A stretch of 64,000 bases of DNA, from the NCBI RefSeq assembly GCF_025145845.1, contig NZ_CP102253.1:558001-622000 (forward strand), read 5' to 3'. Below the pieces are notes generated by a model. It saw only the letters and a program-made list of their open reading frames with translations, was not told the origin of the DNA and did not search any database. This document shows, piece after piece, positions 37,951 to 45,748 of the stretch (within the stretch, counting starts at the first letter, position 1; the number at the start of each line of letters is the position of its first letter). Source of the DNA: Alistipes shahii WAL 8301. GTDB taxonomy: Bacteria > Bacteroidota > Bacteroidia > Bacteroidales > Rikenellaceae. Position numbers and translations under genes: made by a program.

Positions 37951-37988
37951 ATAACAGCCAAATCGGCTGATAGTATAACATTATTCTT
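37951..37988 (+). repeat. Site 0: attI-like or first attC-like site
   Basis: It runs from ATAACAGCC to ACATTATTCTT. The short stem CAGCC/GGCTG is simpler than in later sites. The right arm TTATTCTT pairs with the left arm of site 1. The left arm has no convincing partner upstream of the recombinase, so this may be the insertion (attI-like) site. Confidence 0.55.
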
Positions 37989-38002
37989 CAAAAGAATTGG
38001 AT

Positions 38003-38428
38003 ATGAATAAAGGAAATACCATAGAAGATTTTTTTTGTAAGCAATTCATTAAGTCTGGTTATCAAGACCGTTTCTTTTTTGAACTGTCATCAAACAAAAA
38101 AAGAGTAAAAGCTATTAGTCGAATTTGTCATAATATGATGGATATTATAAATGAGAATAAGATTGTCGAGGTCTATAATTCTACGGATTTAATCCATTTG
38201 ACAGATAGACTTCGTGAATTATCTAAAGAGAAAGAAGGATATTGCATCGGTTTTTTTGAGCTGGATCAAAAATGGGCAGATATATCAGAGGCTATAAATG
38301 CAGGAATACAGTCGAATTTTGGCTTTGCCATAATATTGTCTGATGGAATTGCTTGTATATGTGAAGAAACCGGTATAACCAATAGAAGAGCTGTAATATT
38401 ACACTCCATATCCAAATTGAAAGAATAA
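38003..38428 (+). CDS. Cassette 1: unknown protein
   Basis: The 141-residue product (NTIEDFFCKQFIKSGYQDRF, EGYCIGFFELDQKWADISEA) has no recognised motif, signal peptide or membrane segment. As the cassette next to the recombinase it would be the most recent insertion if capture is polar, as in integrons. The stop codon TAA is part of site 1. The ATG at 38003 was chosen over an upstream TTG. A cytoplasmic immunity protein is inferred from context only. Confidence 0.7.
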   Translation: MNKGNTIEDFFCKQFIKSGYQDRFFFELSSNKKRVKAISRICHNMMDIINENKIVEVYNSTDLIHLTDRLRELSKEKEGYCIGFFELDQKWADISEAINAGIQSNFGFAIILSDGIACICEETGITNRRAVILHSISKLKE

Positions 38429-38481
38429 CAAGCGGCTCAACCTCCCCTTAAAGGTCGGTTAGCTGCCAAACATTATCCGCA
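38421..38481 (+). repeat. attC-like site 1
   Basis: Left arm AAGAATAA pairs with TTATTCTT before cassette 1; right arm TTATCCGCA belongs to cassette 2. Inner stem GGCT[C]AACC/GGTTAGC with one unpaired C. Confidence 0.85.
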
Positions 38482-38501
38482 ACTAAAAATCAAAAAGGAA
38501 T

Positions 38502-39251
38502 ATGAAAGAATTAGAAAACAACTGGATGAAAAAATGGGAATCGGTAAAAGAAAAAACCGTCTGCCCTGTTGACCTCAATACTTATTTTGAGCAAGAAGAA
38601 ATTGCAGGAAAATCGTTAACGACGATTAATATCGGTTCTTGCGATTTGCCGAGTGGAAATCTTTTGGTACGAGATCCATTGGTATATCTCCCAAACAGAA
38701 ACGAACGTCCATATTTTCAGAACGCTCCTGCGGGTAAATATGAAACGGAAATTTGTGTAATCAAATCTGACGACGAGGATTGCGACCGTTATGCCGCAGT
38801 ACGTTTGCGCTTCAATGAAAAGCGGGCTGTTCGATTCTATGAAGCATTAGTTGGGAATGAAAACCTTGAAACATTGGAAGAGGGTGATTACTTTGGATTT
38901 TGTGTAGATGCTGGTTTAGGATGTGTATGTGATGAAATTATCCACCGTATTTATTGCGACTGGGATGAACAATGGCGCAAAGATAATCCCGATGATAATC
39001 CTTATGATGGATATTTTGCTGCATTATTCAAAGAAAACTATTATCTCCATCCAGAATATCAACGTGCAGGCGGAGACTGGTTAAATTGGCAAGTGCCGGG
39101 GACGGAGTATCATATTCCCATTTTTCAATCAGGGTTCGGAGATGGTACGTATCCGGTTTATTGGGGCATAGACGAAGGCGGCGAAATATGTCAGTTGGTA
39201 ATTCAGTTTATTGATATAGAATTAGCCTATGGCAATGATGAAGAGAATTAA
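38502..39251 (+). CDS. Cassette 2: DUF4241 family protein, probable immunity protein
   Basis: The 249-residue protein contains LPSGNLLVRDPLVYLPNRNE, PAGKYETEICVI, RYAAVRLRFNEKRAVRFYEA, DAGLGCVCDE and a C-terminal FQSGFGDGTYPVYWGIDEGG. This order of motifs fits DUF4241, a family found among polymorphic-toxin immunity genes. No signal peptide is seen, so it should act in the cytoplasm. The target toxin is unknown. Confidence 0.75.
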   Translation: MKELENNWMKKWESVKEKTVCPVDLNTYFEQEEIAGKSLTTINIGSCDLPSGNLLVRDPLVYLPNRNERPYFQNAPAGKYETEICVIKSDDEDCDRYAAVRLRFNEKRAVRFYEALVGNENLETLEEGDYFGFCVDAGLGCVCDEIIHRIYCDWDEQWRKDNPDDNPYDGYFAALFKENYYLHPEYQRAGGDWLNWQVPGTEYHIPIFQSGFGDGTYPVYWGIDEGGEICQLVIQFIDIELAYGNDEEN

Positions 39252-39253
39252 TG

Positions 39254-39312
39254 TGCGGATAACAAGTAAATAAGCAACCCTAACAGTTGCTATTTACAAC
39301 CCATTATTCGCA
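39254..39312 (+). repeat. attC-like site 2
   Basis: Left arm TGCGGATAA pairs with TTATCCGCA before cassette 2; right arm TTATTCGCA belongs to cassette 3. Inner stem GTAAATA[A]GCAAC/GTTGCTATTTAC: 12 pairs of unrelated sequence but with the same single-base bulge. Confidence 0.85.
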
Positions 39313-39319
39313 AAAACAA

Positions 39320-39943
39320 ATGGAAGAAAAAAACTATATATCAAACTTTGATTGCTCGCTTTGGCAAATTGATGATTGGGGACTATATACAGCCAAATCC
39401 CCTATCTATATCAATTCTTTGGGCAGCGATTTTAATGTGTGGTTTGATGTGAACGGCGAGAGTTTTCCTACCGACAAACAGCTTGTTGCATGGGCGGGAT
39501 TTTGCAATATTAATTCAAATGAAATAAAAGAAATGATGATTGACGGTCTTACAAAGTTAGTAGATAAAATGGATGTCCTGCCAAATGATGTAGAGCCGGA
39601 ATTTGGTCCGATATATAGGCCTATGGCGATTTCGAGAAATGCCAAACGCTCTATTGAGGCTGTAAGACATAGTAGAAAGACATTAGGTAAAGTGGCAAAA
39701 TCCACCTTAAAATGCAATTCGGTTGTTGTACCGTTACAAGATAAAGCTCCAGTTAGATTTATTGTAATGAACTTTGAAATTGGTCGTCGCCCTTATGAAA
39801 TGGAAGCTGTTTTTTGTAATGAAAGGATATTTATGGTCGGTGAAAACTCTGGCATTTGGACTCGCCTTGAATGGATAAATGAGTTTAATGTTCCAATGTT
39901 TAATATTGGAACGGCATTACATCCATATTGGCGACCCGAATAA
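39320..39943 (+). CDS. Cassette 3: unknown protein, candidate immunity protein
   Basis: The 207-residue protein (NYISNFDCSLWQIDDWGLYT, YRPMAISRNAKRSIEAVRHS, NFEIGRRPYEMEAVFCNERI) is soluble and rich in aromatic residues. I do not recognise the family. The ATG at 39320 follows site 2 after seven bases, so most of its ribosome-binding region lies in the site. Its cassette position suggests immunity, without direct evidence. Confidence 0.65.
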   Translation: MEEKNYISNFDCSLWQIDDWGLYTAKSPIYINSLGSDFNVWFDVNGESFPTDKQLVAWAGFCNINSNEIKEMMIDGLTKLVDKMDVLPNDVEPEFGPIYRPMAISRNAKRSIEAVRHSRKTLGKVAKSTLKCNSVVVPLQDKAPVRFIVMNFEIGRRPYEMEAVFCNERIFMVGENSGIWTRLEWINEFNVPMFNIGTALHPYWRPE

Positions 39944-39945
39944 TA

Positions 39946-40004
39946 TGCGAATAACATGCACCTGTTCCGCCTAACGGCGGCAAGCTGCAAACCATTAGTC
40001 GCTT
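39946..40004 (+). repeat. attC-like site 3
   Basis: Left arm TGCGAATAA pairs with TTATTCGCA before cassette 3; right arm TTAGTCGCTT belongs to cassette 4. The inner stem is CCGCC/GGCGG, with a less regular outer part than other sites. Confidence 0.8.
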
Positions 40005-40023
40005 GAAAAATAAAAAAAAGAAA

Positions 40024-40917
40024 ATGAGTAAGATAATGATATGGGTCGGTCAATTCGATTCCGAAGCTGATTTTGAGAAATATATGGATCAATCGGCTTT
40101 CCGTCAATGGTGGAAAGATTACGATGAAGACAATAAGGAACTTCGTTGCCAGTTCTGTAAGGAGCTTGGTGTAATGAGCTATGATGAGGATTTTCTTATT
40201 ATGAAATTCACATCTGACGGCTTGGCAGGATTACTTAACCTTATTCCTGCTGATACCCAAAAGATAAGTCTGTCGATAGCTGATAAAAATATTACAATGG
40301 CAAATGCTGTTATCTGCTATAATTGTCGTGAGGGTATATCTCCTAAGAAGGCAGAGAATACCACAACCATGACTTATCTTGGTACGTTTGAGTTTGAACT
40401 GTCGCCTGAAGGTGTACAAGGGTCTAATGCAGGATTAGAATATATGATTTGGATTGGCACAACCGATAAAAGTCGGGAAGAATTTATGGAGTATTTCAAT
40501 CAAGATGAATACATGAAAGAAATACGAGATTACGAAGAAAGTCGTACAAAGAAACGCCCAAATCCGGAACATCGCTGTCAGTTCTGTAAAGACATTAATA
40601 TAAAGTATTACTATCCAGAATTTCTAACTGTGGAAATTAAGGATGAACCCGAAAATCCTTTTAATCTTGTTAGAATGATGATTGATAACAAACTTGTCCT
40701 TGACTGGTATATTGAGTCCGATATTGATGAATACCACATAAAGCCATCAAATTGTATTGTGTGCTATATACCCAATGGTTTCAAGGACAACAAAAGGAAT
40801 CAAAAAATCTTTATTAAGAAGAAAAATTATGATTCATATGAAACACCTAAAAAATTTGTGGATGAATTAGACAGTTACAACGGTATTCAATATTTGGAAA
40901 CTTATATTGCAGAATAA
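40024..40917 (+). CDS. Cassette 4: tandem Imm22-like immunity protein
   Basis: The 297-residue protein holds two copies of one domain: IMIWVGQFDSEADFEKYMDQ with RCQFCKELGVMSYDEDFLIM (residues 4-60), and YMIWIGTTDKSREEFMEYFN with RCQFCKDINIKYYYPEFLTV (about 140-205). The pattern (IWVG...F..Y...; spaced Cys; Y..DFL) resembles Imm22. The duplication may widen specificity or mimic a dimer. Each copy has a CxxC-like pair (CQFC), so metal binding is possible. The ATG at 40024 was preferred to an upstream TTG in a poly-lysine stretch. Confidence 0.68.
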   Translation: MSKIMIWVGQFDSEADFEKYMDQSAFRQWWKDYDEDNKELRCQFCKELGVMSYDEDFLIMKFTSDGLAGLLNLIPADTQKISLSIADKNITMANAVICYNCREGISPKKAENTTTMTYLGTFEFELSPEGVQGSNAGLEYMIWIGTTDKSREEFMEYFNQDEYMKEIRDYEESRTKKRPNPEHRCQFCKDINIKYYYPEFLTVEIKDEPENPFNLVRMMIDNKLVLDWYIESDIDEYHIKPSNCIVCYIPNGFKDNKRNQKIFIKKKNYDSYETPKKFVDELDSYNGIQYLETYIAE

Positions 40918-40978
40918 AGCGACTAACAAACGGATAAATTTCCCTTAAAGGTCGATTATCCACTGGACATTATAATAA
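40917..40978 (+). repeat. attC-like site 4
   Basis: Left arm AAGCGACTAA pairs with TTAGTCGCTT before cassette 4; right arm TTATAATAA belongs to cassette 5. Inner stem GGATAA[A]T/ATTATCC with an unpaired A. Confidence 0.85.
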
Positions 40979-40995
40979 ATAAAAATCAAAGCATT

Positions 40996-41559
40996 ATGGC
41001 AAAATATGAGTTGGGGGCAATTTATAAAATTAATGGTCGAAATGGTGAATTATATTATGTAAGACTTTTGACAAACGAATGTTATGGCGTTTTTTCATCA
41101 TTAGAAGGCGAACTGAATGAAGAGACATTTGCCCAAACCCATTATCGTCTCTATTTTAGCTGTAACTCTTTTCCTATAAAACGAGGTATATGGGGAAAAG
41201 TCGTATCATCTCCAGACAGTACAGATATTGCACGGTGGCAACGCCCTCAATATTTAGCTAATTTTGCTAATTTCAACATGAAATTATTTCTTGATCAATG
41301 CAGAGTTTTTCATGAAGATGGGAACCTTTATCAATGTGAAAGTAAAGAGGAGTTTATTAGATTAGTAAAATCTGGTAAGATTTTATTTTGTTTTAATACT
41401 TATAAAATTATACCAGACTTTCTAATGAGGTATTACAAGGATTTCCCCAATAGCTATATTGTAAATAAAGATTTTATCCATAGTGGAACTTTAGAATACC
41501 AAAAAGAACAAACAAATGTATTAAAAGAATTAGGCTTTGATATTGGAAACTTATTATAA
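40996..41559 (+). CDS. Cassette 5: Imm26-like protein
   Basis: The 187-residue protein begins with a beta-rich region (GAIYKINGRNGELYYVRLLT, YGVFSSLEGEL) and WGKVVSSPDS, WQRPQYLANF, which resemble the Imm26 layout. The similarity is judged by eye and modest. There is no signal peptide. The stop TAA (41557-41559) is the core TAA of site 5, so translation ends inside the recombination site. Confidence 0.58.
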   Translation: MAKYELGAIYKINGRNGELYYVRLLTNECYGVFSSLEGELNEETFAQTHYRLYFSCNSFPIKRGIWGKVVSSPDSTDIARWQRPQYLANFANFNMKLFLDQCRVFHEDGNLYQCESKEEFIRLVKSGKILFCFNTYKIIPDFLMRYYKDFPNSYIVNKDFIHSGTLEYQKEQTNVLKELGFDIGNLL

Positions 41560-41612
41560 CAAGCGGCTGAACATTCCTATAAAGGTTAGTTAGCCACCAA
41601 ACATTATCCGCA
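41551..41612 (+). repeat. attC-like site 5
   Basis: Left arm TTATTATAA pairs with TTATAATAA before cassette 5; right arm TTATCCGCA belongs to cassette 6. Inner stem GGCT[G]AAC/GTTAGCC with an unpaired G. Confidence 0.85.
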
Positions 41613-41631
41613 ATAAACAAAGAAAATAGAT

Positions 41632-41880
41632 ATGGAAAAAGAAAAGCGAACGGAAGAAGCCATACAGGTATTTAGAAAAATGCTTGTAGAAGAATTTGGC
41701 ATTAAATCAACAGAACAGTTCTTTTCAACAGAAGGAGAAGATATGGCTGTAATCTATGAGAGCATGAAAGTCGAACAAGAAAACTTCAATCTCACAGACG
41801 AAGAAACAAATGCTGTCTTAGATATAATTTTTGACGAACTGGATGCTCAAAATGCGGATAACAAACAGCAAACCGACTAA
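41632..41880 (+). CDS. Cassette 6: small acidic protein
   Basis: The 82-residue acidic protein is mostly helical by appearance (TEEAIQVFRKMLVEEFGIKS, LTDEETNAVLDIIFDELDAQ). No family is recognised. Its last nine residues (NADNKQQTD) are encoded by site 6, so the C-terminus is set by the recombination site. Small acidic proteins are common among nuclease-immunity proteins, which is only suggestive. Confidence 0.62.
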   Translation: MEKEKRTEEAIQVFRKMLVEEFGIKSTEQFFSTEGEDMAVIYESMKVEQENFNLTDEETNAVLDIIFDELDAQNADNKQQTD

Positions 41881-41909
41881 ACAAGCGGAACGCTGCCAAA
41901 CATTAATCG
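41853..41909 (+). repeat. attC-like site 6 (variant type B)
   Basis: Left arm TGCGGATAA pairs with TTATCCGCA before cassette 6; right arm TTAATCG belongs to cassette 7. Inner arms CAGCAAACCG/CGGAACGCTG pair with an internal loop rather than one bulge. It is nearly identical to site 13. Confidence 0.82.
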
Positions 41910-41920
41910 CTGAGAAAAAT

Positions 41921-42385
41921 ATGAATAATTGGATTGAAACATCAGGAAGCCCATTTGTCATTGTTGAGCAACAATATGCCCATCAATGGAAGGGTCAAGA
42001 AAACTACAATGCTATATGTAGCGTAACAGATTACTTGGGGAAAATCTATATAGACAATCATGTCTTATTGGTAATGGGAGATGAACCGATGGCTACACGC
42101 ATAGTAAATAAAGATGGAGCAATCTTAATAATCCGCTGGAAGTATGCTCCCGATTATTTAACGGTGGAAAAACTTCTGGAGAATGATATCGTAAACGGGA
42201 TTGAACCAATAGAAGAAGTTGAAGTAAAATGGGATTCTACTGAATTAGTCCTATTTGATTCTTTGTCTCCCTATTGTGAAGCGTCGGTTAAAGTTTTTTT
42301 ATCATTACAAAAAACATCTTGTATAATAAAAACTTATCTTTATCAAAAAGACGAAGTATCTTTAATAATACATTCAATCCAATAA
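41921..42385 (+). CDS. Cassette 7: Imm21-like immunity protein
   Basis: The 154-residue protein begins WIETSGSPFVIVEQQYAHQW followed by KGQENYNAICSVTDYLGKI and VLLVMGDEPMATRIV. The W.e..G.P...........W.G opening and the GDEP segment resemble Imm21 proteins. It is soluble. The start ATG at 41921 lies 12 bases after site 6. The target toxin is unknown. Confidence 0.68.
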   Translation: MNNWIETSGSPFVIVEQQYAHQWKGQENYNAICSVTDYLGKIYIDNHVLLVMGDEPMATRIVNKDGAILIIRWKYAPDYLTVEKLLENDIVNGIEPIEEVEVKWDSTELVLFDSLSPYCEASVKVFLSLQKTSCIIKTYLYQKDEVSLIIHSIQ

Positions 42386-42388
42386 AGA

Positions 42389-42448
42389 CGATTAACAAGC
42401 GGCTCAACCTCCCCTTAAAGGTCGGTTAGCCACCGAACATTAGTTGCA
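42389..42448 (+). repeat. attC-like site 7
   Basis: Left arm CGATTAA pairs with TTAATCG before cassette 7; right arm TTAGTTGCA belongs to cassette 8. Inner stem GGCT[C]AACC/GGTTAGCC. Confidence 0.85.
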
Positions 42449-42466
42449 GCCCAAAATGAAATAAAA

Positions 42467-43162
42467 ATGAATGTAATATCGGAAAAAGAATATTCGTTCT
42501 CAAATGCACTTTTTTGGAACGTAATGTTGCATCATCATATTCAAGCCTTTGATGAAGAAAGGGATGTGAATTTTGATGAAGTATGGGATGAAGAACTTGT
42601 ACTAACATTGTTGGATAAAAAGAAGTACAAGAAATATTGGTGTTGGCTATCTCAAATTGATTTGAAAACATCCGAAAATCAAGGTGAAATAGAAAACCCA
42701 AGAACTCTAACACTTCCTATCGGCAGCGATATTGTATTGACAATAGAATTTCATCCTTGCTGTACATATTATTTTTTGAATGACACTTTAATCGGGGAAG
42801 TTAGTGGCAACTTTCACTTGAAGTATCTCACATATTCGGAATTAATGAGGATTACAAAAGAGAAATATGGAGATGTACTGTTCCATTTACTCTTACCTTT
42901 GTCTGCAATCAGGGAACAAGAAAAAGGCATAGCACTTAATGCAATAATCCAACGATTGCAACAAATTCCCTTATTCAAGGAACATTCCGCATATATAGGT
43001 AAATGTATCTTGAATGGATTATTAATATCCAACTCTGACATACAAGAAATTCCCAAGATAGGAACGATATGTACAAGCAATCATTCATATAGAAATGCTT
43101 TGGTATATGATGATGAAAGGCAGGAAATAAAGGAGCTAAATATCCTTTTATCGAGATTATAA
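42467..43162 (+). CDS. Cassette 8: Imm19-like protein (tentative)
   Basis: The 231-residue protein contains NALFWNVMLHHHIQAFDEER, RTLTLPIGSDIVLTIEFHPC, CTYYFLNDTLIGEVSGNFHL and a C-terminal helical part ending in a YIGKCILNGLLISNSDI segment. The middle resembles Imm19 but this is a visual match only. No membrane segment or signal is seen. Confidence 0.55.
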   Translation: MNVISEKEYSFSNALFWNVMLHHHIQAFDEERDVNFDEVWDEELVLTLLDKKKYKKYWCWLSQIDLKTSENQGEIENPRTLTLPIGSDIVLTIEFHPCCTYYFLNDTLIGEVSGNFHLKYLTYSELMRITKEKYGDVLFHLLLPLSAIREQEKGIALNAIIQRLQQIPLFKEHSAYIGKCILNGLLISNSDIQEIPKIGTICTSNHSYRNALVYDDERQEIKELNILLSRL

Positions 43163-43165
43163 ATA

Positions 43166-43225
43166 TGCAACTAACAAGCGGATTAATCTCCTATAAAGGT
43201 CGATTATCCACAGAACATTACCGAT
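43166..43225 (+). repeat. attC-like site 8
   Basis: Left arm TGCAACTAA pairs with TTAGTTGCA before cassette 8; right arm TTACCGAT belongs to cassette 9. Inner stem GGAT[T]AATC/GATTATCC. Confidence 0.85.
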
Positions 43226-43238
43226 TAACAATGACAAT

Positions 43239-43850
43239 ATGAAATGGTATAAAATATACTTGAATGGAGAAAATCGAATATGGAAGAAATGTATTACATA
43301 TTCGTGGGAGTTTATATATGAAGATAAAGAAATTAATTTTCAAAGAATTATAGATTCATCTTCATCGGAAAGGTATCAGATAAAAGCTCTTATCAAAGGT
43401 AAGGGGCTAATCGCTAAAAGTATATCTGGATTTGGGCAAATAAGAATGCCAGAATTTGCTGAAGTCAGCCATTTGTTTCTTGTCAGAGAAGATATATTGA
43501 ATATAAACGAATTGTCCTCCATAAAAGGAATTTCTTTAAAAAGGGTTTCAGTATATGGAGATTTCCCACTTGATTATATGGCAATTATTTTTAATGAAGT
43601 AATTGATTGTGTTGACAATATTCATTCCAAACGAGAAGAATTTGAATGCATGAGTACACTTGTGTTAGATATGTCTAAAATACCTTCATCTGTAGATGGG
43701 TTCTTTTTAAAAGGGTGGAATAAATACGGTTTTTATAAAAACATTGTCAATGAAAATATGAAAATGCAATTACTTCATTTGTATAAGGCAAATGAGTTTT
43801 TAAAATTTAAAGAAATAGAAATAAATGGCACATCGGTAACAAATGGATAA
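43239..43850 (+). CDS. Cassette 9: unknown protein, candidate immunity protein
   Basis: The 203-residue protein (MKWYKIYLNGENRIWKKCIT, GFGQIRMPEFAEVSHLFLVR, VDGFFLKGWNKYGFYKNIVN) is soluble and not recognised. The last residues (TSVTNG) are encoded within site 9, whose left-arm TAA is out of frame for this gene, so translation reads through to a later TAA at 43848. Confidence 0.65.
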   Translation: MKWYKIYLNGENRIWKKCITYSWEFIYEDKEINFQRIIDSSSSERYQIKALIKGKGLIAKSISGFGQIRMPEFAEVSHLFLVREDILNINELSSIKGISLKRVSVYGDFPLDYMAIIFNEVIDCVDNIHSKREEFECMSTLVLDMSKIPSSVDGFFLKGWNKYGFYKNIVNENMKMQLLHLYKANEFLKFKEIEINGTSVTNG

Positions 43851-43888
43851 ATCTCCGTAAGAGAGATTATCCGCCGAACATTAGCAAC
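43832..43888 (+). repeat. attC-like site 9
   Basis: Left arm ATCGGTAA pairs with TTACCGAT before cassette 9; right arm TTAGCAAC belongs to cassette 10. Inner stem GGATA[A]ATCTC/GAGATTATCC, ten pairs. Confidence 0.85.
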
Positions 43889-43907
43889 TTTACAAACTAA
43901 AAAGAAT

Positions 43908-44249
43908 ATGAGTGACCAAATAATTTTTGATGTTGACGGACTTATAGAAGCTCAAATCCGTCAGAGAGATAAAGACTACGCAAAAGTCTGTTGTCAGAAC
44001 TTATTAAACTACGCATACGGAAAGGGGCTTTTGTGTGATAATCCATGTGATAATGAAGGAAACCTAATCATGCCTTCAATTATTAAGGAAAGTTCTTTAA
44101 CAGAAATTGGTAAACATATTTTTGTTGAATTGCTATTTAAGTGGTTTGCATACACAGATAATGAAAGTGGAAAAATTGACAGAAAAAATAACATCAAAAT
44201 GTTAGAGAAGTATTACAATCAACTTTTACAAAAGATTGATAGAAAATAG
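43908..44249 (+). CDS. Cassette 10: unknown protein
   Basis: The 113-residue protein (IIFDVDGLIEAQIRQRDKDY, NLLNYAYGKGLLCDNPCDNE, EIGKHIFVELLFKWFAYTDN) looks helical with a Cys-containing loop. The DVDG at residues 8-11 is not a HAD motif, since the rest of that fold is missing. Family unknown. Confidence 0.62.
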   Translation: MSDQIIFDVDGLIEAQIRQRDKDYAKVCCQNLLNYAYGKGLLCDNPCDNEGNLIMPSIIKESSLTEIGKHIFVELLFKWFAYTDNESGKIDRKNNIKMLEKYYNQLLQKIDRK

Positions 44250-44305
44250 GTTGCTAACAAACAGATGAAACATTGAAGGCGGTTTATCTGCCGGACATTA
44301 CTAAC
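44250..44305 (+). repeat. attC-like site 10
   Basis: Left arm GTTGCTAA pairs with TTAGCAAC before cassette 10; right arm TTACTAAC belongs to cassette 11. Inner stem CAGAT[G]AAAC/GTTTATCTG, again different sequence with one unpaired base. Confidence 0.85.
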
Positions 44306-44319
44306 AAGGAAAAAATAAT

Positions 44320-44559
44320 ATGTGTCAATACAAATCAATATGCAATCCTATAATAGAGCTTACAACACTTTTACAGAGTTGTGGCTTCACAATAGAAAAA
44401 CAAGAACTTAAAGATTGGCATTTCAATGAGTTTGAGATTGTGATGAAAGGAAAGAAATTACAACTTCCAATGATAGATATAGAAGGTATAGAACAACATA
44501 GCGACAATATATATTGTTGCAAATGTCATTGGTCTGTTGTAAAACTAATAATGAATTGA
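44320..44559 (+). CDS. Cassette 11: small unknown protein
   Basis: The 79-residue protein (IIELTTLLQSCGFTIEKQEL, FEIVMKGKKLQLPMIDIEGI) has five cysteines, three of them near the C-terminus (YCCKCHW). No family is recognised. Compact size is common in this array. Confidence 0.6.
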   Translation: MCQYKSICNPIIELTTLLQSCGFTIEKQELKDWHFNEFEIVMKGKKLQLPMIDIEGIEQHSDNIYCCKCHWSVVKLIMN

Positions 44560-44570
44560 CACAATAAAAT

Positions 44571-44631
44571 GTTAGTAACAAGCGGCTTAACCTCCCCTGA
44601 AAGGTCGGTTAGCCACCAAACATTATCGTTT
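44571..44631 (+). repeat. attC-like site 11
   Basis: Left arm GTTAGTAA pairs with TTACTAAC before cassette 11; right arm TTATCGTTT belongs to cassette 12. Inner stem GGCT[T]AACC/GGTTAGCC. Confidence 0.85.
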
Positions 44632-44634
44632 AAT

Positions 44635-44922
44635 ATGGTAAGTAGAAAAGAAACAGTAAAAAGTTGTTGTGTGAATATACTTGATGATGTAAAAAGAATA
44701 TTAGCGCAACCTTTTGAATGTAGGAAGACTTCTCTTCCTGATGGTGCATTACATAATGTACAAAAAGAATTGGAAAATATGATTAATGCGATTGATAAAG
44801 ATATTTACTCGTTTACACCAAGTTATGGCAAATATCTAATAGATTGTTGGCTTGGAGATGAATTAGTAGATAAACTTCTTGATGTTTCTTGTCAATATGA
44901 AAAACTAATTAAGTTGAAATAA
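44635..44922 (+). CDS. Cassette 12: small helical unknown protein
   Basis: The 95-residue protein (KETVKSCCVNILDDVKRILA, NVQKELENMINAIDKDIYSF) is predicted helical from its heptad-like leucine/isoleucine spacing. The reading frame is open through site 11, but the first ATG after the site (44635) is the likely start. Family unknown. Confidence 0.6.
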   Translation: MVSRKETVKSCCVNILDDVKRILAQPFECRKTSLPDGALHNVQKELENMINAIDKDIYSFTPSYGKYLIDCWLGDELVDKLLDVSCQYEKLIKLK

Positions 44923-44979
44923 ACGATAGCATACGGATTAATCTTCCAAAGGTCGATTATCCAACAAACATTATCGGTC
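44921..44979 (+). repeat. attC-like site 12
   Basis: Left arm AAACGATA pairs with TATCGTTT before cassette 12; the usual TAAC core is TAGC here. Right arm TTATCGGTC belongs to cassette 13. Inner stem GGAT[T]AATC/GATTATCC. Confidence 0.82.
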
Positions 44980-44992
44980 TAAAAATTAAAAT

Positions 44993-45748
44993 ATGGATAG
45001 TAAACTTCAATTATTCGCTAAAGTGTTATTAAAAGAACACTATGATGAATTTTTAGAAATGATTCAGTTGTTCAATATAGATAAGAGAACCTTTGTCCTT
45101 CAACATAGGAAAATGTTTGAAAAGGGATGGTACGATACAAGCTCTGAAGACAATGAATTTAGTGAAGTAGATATTATGCTTTGTTTTGCTATAGTTTCTC
45201 ACAGAATGGCAGTTATTGATTGGAGTGGTGAAGAATATTCAGGGCAGGTTAAGCGTTCCATTACGATGATGTTAAAGAATTATGGGATAGAACGTTTCTT
45301 ATGGAACACTAAAAAGTTTGAGGATTCTTTGGATTGGGACAAAATTCGCCGAGGTGACTATTTGCCTTTGTTGTTCCAAGCTATGAACAAGCAACTTAAC
45401 AGAGGCGGTTATTCCATTGTGTTTTGTGATACAAAATCGGATTGTTTTCGTTATGCAATATTACCAACTGCCGAGTTTGTGCAATTTGAGAATACGGAAT
45501 TAGATGATTATCTGACAATCATTAGTCCTAAGATTTACAATATATATCTTGCAGACAAGGGAAATGAATTGCCTAAAATTATGCTGTACTTAAAAAAGAA
45601 ATTTTCTGTTCCACTAAGTGAAATCAAGGAATTTTGTTCAAGAGATAAAATTTTACTTGGAATAGGGAACTCTATAATTGTGGATGAATATCGAAAAGAA
45701 ATTGAACAACTTGGAGGCAAGATTGAAACAGAAGAAATAGACCGATAA
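44993..45748 (+). CDS. Cassette 13: DUF6630-like protein with L7/L12-like C-terminal segment
   Basis: The 251-residue protein has an N-terminal DUF6630-like region (MLCFAIVSHRMAVIDWSGEE, GGYSIVFCDTKSDCFRYAIL). Its last 60 residues (LPKIMLYLKKKFSVPLSEIK, LGIGNSIIVDEYRKEIEQLG) resemble the ribosomal L7/L12 C-terminal fold, used elsewhere as a protein-binding module. Both calls are by eye. The stop TAA coincides with the TAA of site 13. Confidence 0.55.
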   Translation: MDSKLQLFAKVLLKEHYDEFLEMIQLFNIDKRTFVLQHRKMFEKGWYDTSSEDNEFSEVDIMLCFAIVSHRMAVIDWSGEEYSGQVKRSITMMLKNYGIERFLWNTKKFEDSLDWDKIRRGDYLPLLFQAMNKQLNRGGYSIVFCDTKSDCFRYAILPTAEFVQFENTELDDYLTIISPKIYNIYLADKGNELPKIMLYLKKKFSVPLSEIKEFCSRDKILLGIGNSIIVDEYRKEIEQLGGKIETEEIDR

